NCBI GenBank assembly: GCA_947254025.1
Contig: CAMYBS010000034.1
Coordinates: forward strand, 1 to 9,987
Reading direction: 5' to 3'
DNA: 9,987 nt
Source of the DNA: an uncultured Clostridia bacterium
GTDB lineage: Bacteria > Bacillota > Clostridia > Tissierellales > Peptoniphilaceae
Part shown: positions 7,667-9,987 of the stretch, in pieces
Position numbering within the stretch: position 1 is the stretch's first letter
Layout: every line of letters starts with the position of its first letter
Program-made: the position numbers and the translations under genes
Notes under the pieces: generated by a model
What the model was told of the DNA's origin: nothing
Seen by the model: the letters and a program-made list of their open reading frames with translations, nothing else
The model's database searches: none

Positions 7667-7975
7667 TTATACCTCCTTAGTCTCATTCGTTATTTTATTA
7701 AGGGACACTACAATAAAATTTCTAAATACTTTATCGCCCTTAATATTTTCTTTAAAATGTCCATACACATGTACTAAGTCGCCCTTATTAAAGTCTTTTA
7801 CAATGTTTGACTTTTCTCCAAAGACAGAACAATCTGTGTATGCTTTTGTGCCATCTTCTTTATTTTTTACTAAACTAAAGTTGGCAACTTGTACAGTCTC
7901 TCCATTTTTCTCAAACTCTTCAAATCTAGGCTCTTTAACTAAATTCGCATCAATATTTATTAATTTTTGTTCCAT
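7667..7975 (-). CDS. Single-strand DNA-binding (SSB-like) OB-fold protein
   Basis: The protein has 102 residues and the features of an SSB-family OB fold: NLVKEPRFEEF (11-21) corresponds to the first strands, VANFSLVKNK (30-39) to the conserved VANFSLA segment, then TDCSVFGEKSNIVKDFNKGD (47-66) and VHVYGHFKE (69-77). It is shorter than chromosomal SSB and ends TNETKEV, without the acidic Asp-Asp-x-x-Pro-Phe tail that recruits host replication proteins. That suggests a dedicated role in coating transferred single-stranded DNA. The ATG start has a strong AAAAGGAGAG site. It is preceded by a leader-peptide/attenuator cassette, so its expression and that of the operon behind it are probably conditional. 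Confidence 0.88.
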   Translation of the reverse strand: MEQKLINIDANLVKEPRFEEFEKNGETVQVANFSLVKNKEDGTKAYTDCSVFGEKSNIVKDFNKGDLVHVYGHFKENIKGDKVFRNFIVVSLNKITNETKEV

Positions 7976-8007
7976 TTCTATAACTCTCCTTTTCTATTTT
8001 TTTGAAT

Positions 8008-8037
8008 AAAAAAAGCAACTGACTTTGTCAATTGCTT
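8008..8037 (-). terminator. Attenuator-type terminator B before ssb
   Basis: On the transcribed strand AAGCAATTGAC pairs with GTCAGTTGCTT (11 pairs, one G-U) around an AAA loop and is followed by a run of five T beyond the stem. This is a textbook intrinsic terminator, but it lies between a leader peptide and the ribosome site of ssb, so it should act as an attenuator rather than an operon end. Confidence 0.8.
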
Positions 8038-8062
8038 ATAACTACTTACTATTTAGTTTGAT

Positions 8063-8086
8063 TTAAGTTCTATCTCTAATTCTCAC
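8063..8086 (-). CDS. Leader peptide MRIRDRT (cassette B)
   Basis: A seven-codon reading frame, GTG start to TAA, encoding MRIRDRT. A G-rich site (GGGGGTG) lies six bases upstream, close to the consensus GGAGGTG but weaker than in the other cassette. It starts a few bases after the stop of the virD4 remnant and ends 25 bases before the attenuator hairpin. The peptide sequence is conserved in the second cassette at six of seven positions, although the flanking bases have diverged, which argues that it is translated. Arg is enriched (three of seven). Its function is inferred to be control of the hairpin by ribosome position. Confidence 0.55.
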   Translation of the reverse strand: MRIRDRT

Positions 8087-8089
8087 TTT

Positions 8090-8297
8090 CTACACCCCCA
8101 CATTTTCTGAATCTAAAACTGTAATTTTATCATCTGCTTTTAAAACAAGCTTATCCTTATTTTTTAAGTATTCTTCAACATCAAAACAATTCTTTTTGTC
8201 ATAATCTTCGAGCAATACATAATTCTTATGCTTAGTAATATCAAATTTATCTGAATAAAAAGGTCTTACACCTCTGAGTTGATATATACACTTTCTC
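8090..8297 (-). pseudogene. 3' fragment of a second virD4 gene
   Basis: The frame encodes KCIYQLRGVRPFYSDKFDIT and the rest of a VirD4 C-terminus to the stop at 8090. It is almost the same as the C-terminus encoded at 9131-9333: about 86% of bases match by hand count over 185 bp without a gap. It has no start codon or ribosome site of its own. Upstream it is joined, one base out of frame, to an N-terminal virD4 fragment at about 8295, so the whole centre of the ATPase is missing. It is a remnant and not expected to yield a working protein. Confidence 0.85.
8111..8295 (-). repeat. 185-bp direct repeat of the virD4 3' end, copy 2
   Basis: Aligns without gaps to 9146-9330, with 26 mismatches counted by hand. 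The first 50 bases at the C-terminal end are the most diverged; the stretch 8240-8295 is nearly identical. The sharp loss of similarity at 8295 marks the deletion junction in the remnant. Confidence 0.85.
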
Positions 8298-8345
8298 TGA
8301 TCGAAGATAAGCAAAGGGATTATACTTCATAGACTTTTTAAAATT

Positions 8346-8714
8346 TCAGGCATTTAAAACTTTTATTTCATAGCCATTGTCACAAAGCATCTTTCCACAT
8401 TCATTTATTAGTGTGCCTTTAGGATCAGTAACAATGTATGAGGAATGCATCTGCATTAAGTTAGGTTTAATATAAAATCTTGTTATATCTGAACCTGAGC
8501 CACCAATAACTAAAACATTTTTATTTCTTGCGTATTTAGGGTTCTTAATTCTATTATTCATCGCTATTCTTTCTGTATTGGTAATTAAGATGTTATTTTC
8601 AAACTTTTGATCTATATATGGTTCTATGTCGGTAGAATTTCCCCACCTTGCTGAGCCATATTCTTTGCCTTGTCTGAATTTTTTTCTTACTAATTTAATT
8701 AATTCATTTACCAT
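8346..8714 (-). pseudogene. 5' fragment of a second virD4 gene with altered P-loop
   Basis: The start is ATG at 8714, set by AAAGGAGAG; a longer frame from 8789 would run through the terminator and has no ribosome site. The 122 residues match VirD4 of Tn1549-like elements from FRQGKEYGSARWG (13-25) through KYARNKNVLVI (60-70), KPNLMQMHSSYIVTDPKGT (83-101) and GYEIKVLN (114-121). The usual N-terminal membrane helices are absent. The P-loop, expected GGSGSGKT, reads GGSGSDIT, so the nucleotide-binding Gly-Lys pair is lost. A TGA at 8346-8348 ends the frame, but homology continues in the same frame behind it (NFKKSMKYNPFAYLRSEK) to about 8297, where it meets the C-terminal fragment. It looks like a decayed gene; a residual truncated protein of 122 residues is possible. 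Confidence 0.85.
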
Positions 8715-8747
8715 TACTATACTCTCCTTTACTAATTTTTTTTGAAT

Positions 8748-8780
8748 AAAAAAAAAGCAATCAATCATTGTCAATTGCTT
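8748..8780 (-). terminator. Attenuator-type terminator A
   Basis: AAGCAATTGA pairs with TTGATTGCTT (ten pairs including two G-U) around a six-base loop, followed by seven T. It is weaker inside the stem than terminator B but of the same design and position, 24 bases after the leader-peptide stop and about 35 bases before the start codon of the next gene. Confidence 0.75.
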
Positions 8781-8804
8781 AATAAACATATTTACTATTT
8801 AATT

Positions 8805-8828
8805 TTACGTCCAATCTCTAATTCTCAT
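8805..8828 (-). CDS. Leader peptide MRIRDWT (cassette A)
   Basis: A seven-codon reading frame, ATG to TAA, with a near-perfect GGAGG site five bases upstream, placed just after the stop codon of the ImmA/IrrE-like gene. It encodes MRIRDWT, matching MRIRDRT in cassette B except for one residue. A strong ribosome site for such a tiny frame, in front of a hairpin with a U-tract, is the classical layout of a leader-peptide attenuator. Which signal it senses (amino-acid supply, ribosome-directed drug, or coupling to upstream translation) cannot be told from the sequence. Confidence 0.65.
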   Translation of the reverse strand: MRIRDWT

Positions 8829-8843
8829 TTTTACCTCCATTTG

Positions 8844-9128
8844 TTAACTAATAAAAACAATGTTAGCGATTCCTTTTGCTATTAAAAAACTTCTTCTGCT
8901 TTCATCTGCAAACTCACTAATAACAATTGTTCTATCTTTTATCTCTAGAAAATTACTATCAAGATTTTCTATATACTTAATTCTTATTTTGCAAGCATCA
9001 GCAATTTTATTTAAATTTACATAAAATAAATTATCTAGTTCAATCTCTCCAACAGCTTCTTTGTATTTTCCAAACTTATTTAGAAATTCATCTGAATATA
9101 AATCTTTATATTTCTTTAAGTTTTCCAT
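8844..9128 (-). CDS. Short ImmA/IrrE-like protein without its metal-binding motif
   Basis: The protein has 94 residues. VNLNKIADACKIRIKYIENL (37-56), then IKDRTIVISEFADESRRSFLIA (63-84), follows the ImmA/IrrE metallopeptidase pattern in which R-x-x-F-x-I-A is followed at once by HELGH. Here that motif reads KGIAN, so both zinc-binding His and the catalytic Glu are gone, and the protein ends ten residues later instead of continuing for the usual further 50 or more. Active family members cleave or inactivate element repressors and so trigger transfer. This one should be inactive as a protease, and is either a decayed gene or a non-catalytic regulator. It starts 2 bp after the virD4 stop with a weak AAGG site, which implies coupling to virD4. 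The family match is moderate because only the N-terminal half remains. Confidence 0.6.
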   Translation of the reverse strand: MENLKKYKDLYSDEFLNKFGKYKEAVGEIELDNLFYVNLNKIADACKIRIKYIENLDSNFLEIKDRTIVISEFADESRRSFLIAKGIANIVFIS

Positions 9129-9130
9129 AT

Positions 9131-9955
9131 TTATGCCTTATCTATATCTAAAGTAATGATTTTGTCATTTGCTTTAAGTCTTAATTTATCTTTATTTTTT
9201 AAGTATTCTTCAACATTAAAGTAATTCTTTTTATCATAATCTTCAAGTAATACATAGTTCTTATGTTTAGTAATATCAAACTTGTCTGAATAAAAAGGTC
9301 TTACACCTCTGAGTTGATATATACACTTTCCTCCGTCCATAACTGTTATCTCATCTTGGCTCATTAATTCTTTGCCGAGTTTTTGATAATTAAGTCCATA
9401 GGATTTTTGATTAGATCTCGTTACTGATTGATTTAAAAGATCAATTGTTTCCTTTCCAAGAGACTCAGATAGCTCTTTTAGGGTAGTTTTTTCTTTACCT
9501 CCTAAAAACAATGTACTGTCGCAGTTGCCCACAATAGTATCTGCATTATCTTTATATATAGCTTTTAACTGAGATTGTGCTTGTAATATTATACTTGCTG
9601 ATATTTCTCTTGAACGAATTGTTGCAATCAGCTTTTCAAATTTAGGAATTAAACCAATGTTTGCAAACTCATCAAGAATACATCTAACGTGCACAGGAAG
9701 CCTTCCACCATATACGTCATCAGCTTTTTCACAAAGTAAATTAAATAACTGTGAATACATAATCGATACTACAAAGTTAAATGTATCATCTGTATCAGAA
9801 ATAATAACAAACAAAGCTGTTTTTCTATCGCCTGTTTTGTCGAGATCTAACTCATCTTCACTCATAAGCTCTCTTAATTCCTTTATATCAAACGGTGCAA
9901 GTCTTGTTCCACAAGATATTAGAATTGATTTTGCAGTTTTTCCTGTAACAACTTG
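9131..9955 (-). CDS. virD4: VirD4/TraG-type coupling ATPase, 3' part, 5' end disrupted
   Basis: The coupling protein links the relaxosome to the channel at the inner membrane. Homology starts at GKTAKSILISCGTRLAPFDI and runs to the C-terminus. The Walker B segment HVRCILDEFANIG, FEKLIATIRSREISASIILQ, KAIYKDNADTIVGN, FLGGKEKTTLKEL and GVRPFYSDKFDITKHKNY are all present. The upstream half with the P-loop is not in the window. Going upstream, the frame hits TGA at 9956-9958 and again at 9971-9973, and the other two frames also close before the edge. The first ATG in frame (9865) lies inside conserved sequence and has no good ribosome site, so it is not a credible native start. The gene is therefore either interrupted just upstream of the GKTAKS segment or frameshifted there. 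The 3' half itself looks intact. Confidence 0.85.
   Translation of the reverse strand, partial: QVVTGKTAKSILISCGTRLAPFDIKELRELMSEDELDLDKTGDRKTALFVIISDTDDTFNFVVSIMYSQLFNLLCEKADDVYGGRLPVHVRCILDEFANIGLIPKFEKLIATIRSREISASIILQAQSQLKAIYKDNADTIVGNCDSTLFLGGKEKTTLKELSESLGKETIDLLNQSVTRSNQKSYGLNYQKLGKELMSQDEITVMDGGKCIYQLRGVRPFYSDKFDITKHKNYVLLEDYDKKNYFNVEEYLKNKDKLRLKANDKIITLDIDKA
9146..9330 (-). repeat. 185-bp direct repeat of the virD4 3' end, copy 1
   Basis: Gap-free match to 8111-8295, exactly 1035 bp away in the same orientation. It encodes the last 60 or so residues of VirD4. Recombination between the two copies would remove the ImmA/IrrE-like gene, leader cassette A and the virD4 5' remnant together. 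Confidence 0.85.
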
Positions 9956-9987
9956 TCAAGGACTTTTTAATCATTTTTTATCGCTTT
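9956..9987. other. Edge segment unlike virD4, possible insertion or rearrangement boundary
   Basis: On the minus strand each frame has a stop in these 32 bases: TGA at 9956-9958 and 9971-9973, TAA at 9967-9969, TAA at 9978-9980. The residues encoded just before GKTAKSIL (QVVT) do not resemble the Lys-Leu-Ala-Ala type sequence usual in relatives. This suggests that homology ends near 9945-9955. It could be the end of an inserted element, a deletion junction, or a frameshift; the segment is too short to decide. Confidence 0.45.

Larger units (their letters stand above)
7976..8086 (-). repeat. Leader/attenuator cassette, copy B (before ssb)
   Basis: This is a direct repeat of 8715-8828. Matching elements occur in the same order in both: MRIRDxT mini-ORF, AAATAGTAA, hairpin starting AAGCAATTGACAA, U-tract, ATTCAAAAAAA, and an AAAGGAGAG ribosome site followed by ATG. 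The two copies are clearly related but diverge by substitutions and small indels in the linkers, so this is not a recent exact duplication. Confidence 0.8.
8715..8828 (-). repeat. Leader/attenuator cassette, copy A (before the virD4 remnant)
   Basis: Direct repeat of 7976-8086 with the same ordered elements: mini-ORF MRIRDWT, AAATAGTAA, hairpin starting AAGCAATTGACAA, U-tract, ATTCAAAAAAAA, and AAAGGAGAG before an ATG. It sits between the ImmA/IrrE-like gene and a virD4 remnant that lacks its normal N-terminus. Confidence 0.8.

Noticed and set aside
8090..8314. Independent 74-residue gene starting with TTG at 8314
   Set aside because: The TTG lies in the out-of-frame N-terminal virD4 remnant without a ribosome site. 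The rest is the duplicated virD4 C-terminus, so it is a fragment.
8008..8780. Promoters from the TTGACA hexamer present in both attenuator hairpins
   Set aside because: At 17-bp spacing the -10 candidates are poor (TTTTAT in A, TATTCA in B), and the hexamer is explained by pairing in the stem. A weak internal promoter cannot be fully excluded.
8715..8789. Longer start of the virD4 5' fragment at 8789 (25 extra residues MFIKQLTMIDC...)
   Set aside because: The extra frame is made of the terminator hairpin and its U-tract, and there is no ribosome site before it. The ATG at 8714 has AAAGGAGAG at good spacing.
9952..9957. TTGACA at the right edge as an outward promoter from an inserted element
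   Set aside because: There is no TATAAT-like hexamer 16-18 bases downstream on the transcribed strand.

Overview
The window is AT-rich, and every gene I can support lies on the minus strand, so transcription runs from high to low coordinates. Gene content and order match the type IV secretion (transfer) module of a Firmicutes integrative conjugative element of the Tn1549/CTn type: a VirD4 coupling protein, an SSB-like protein, Maff2, a VirB6/TrbL-like protein (CD1112 family), a PrgI-family protein, VirB4, and a membrane-anchored NlpC/P60 hydrolase. The last gene, which runs off the left edge, encodes a secreted protein with GA-like (albumin-binding type) three-helix modules. Together with the base composition and strong AGGAGG ribosome sites, this suggests a Gram-positive anaerobic coccus of the Finegoldia/Peptoniphilus/Anaerococcus kind. 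The host assignment is inference.

Layout from right to left: 9956-9987, an unrelated or rearranged edge where all three minus-strand frames are closed; 9131-9955, the 3' half of virD4; 8844-9128, a short ImmA/IrrE-like protein that has lost its HExxH metal site; 8714-8828, a leader cassette (peptide MRIRDWT, hairpin with U-tract, strong ribosome site); 8090-8714, the remains of a second virD4 with an altered P-loop, an in-frame stop and a large internal deletion; 7976-8086, a second leader cassette (peptide MRIRDRT, hairpin with U-tract, strong ribosome site); then ssb, Maff2, virB6, a small unknown protein, prgI, virB4, NlpC/P60 and the GA-like surface protein. From ssb to the NlpC/P60 gene the genes are 0-17 bp apart or overlap, and several ribosome sites lie inside the preceding stop region, so this looks like one operon.

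In the usual picture, VirB4 powers the channel, PrgI and VirB6 form its membrane part, NlpC/P60 opens the peptidoglycan, VirD4 brings in the relaxosome, and the SSB-like protein handles single-stranded DNA. Here neither visible virD4 copy is intact, so this element may be defective in transfer unless a working copy lies elsewhere. The most unusual structure is the pair of matching leader-peptide/attenuator cassettes at 7976-8086 and 8714-8828. They look like a portable control unit placed before two different genes.

The window has no stretch over about 130 bp without a gene, gene remnant or leader. I found no tRNA, rRNA, CRISPR array, integrase or relaxase.
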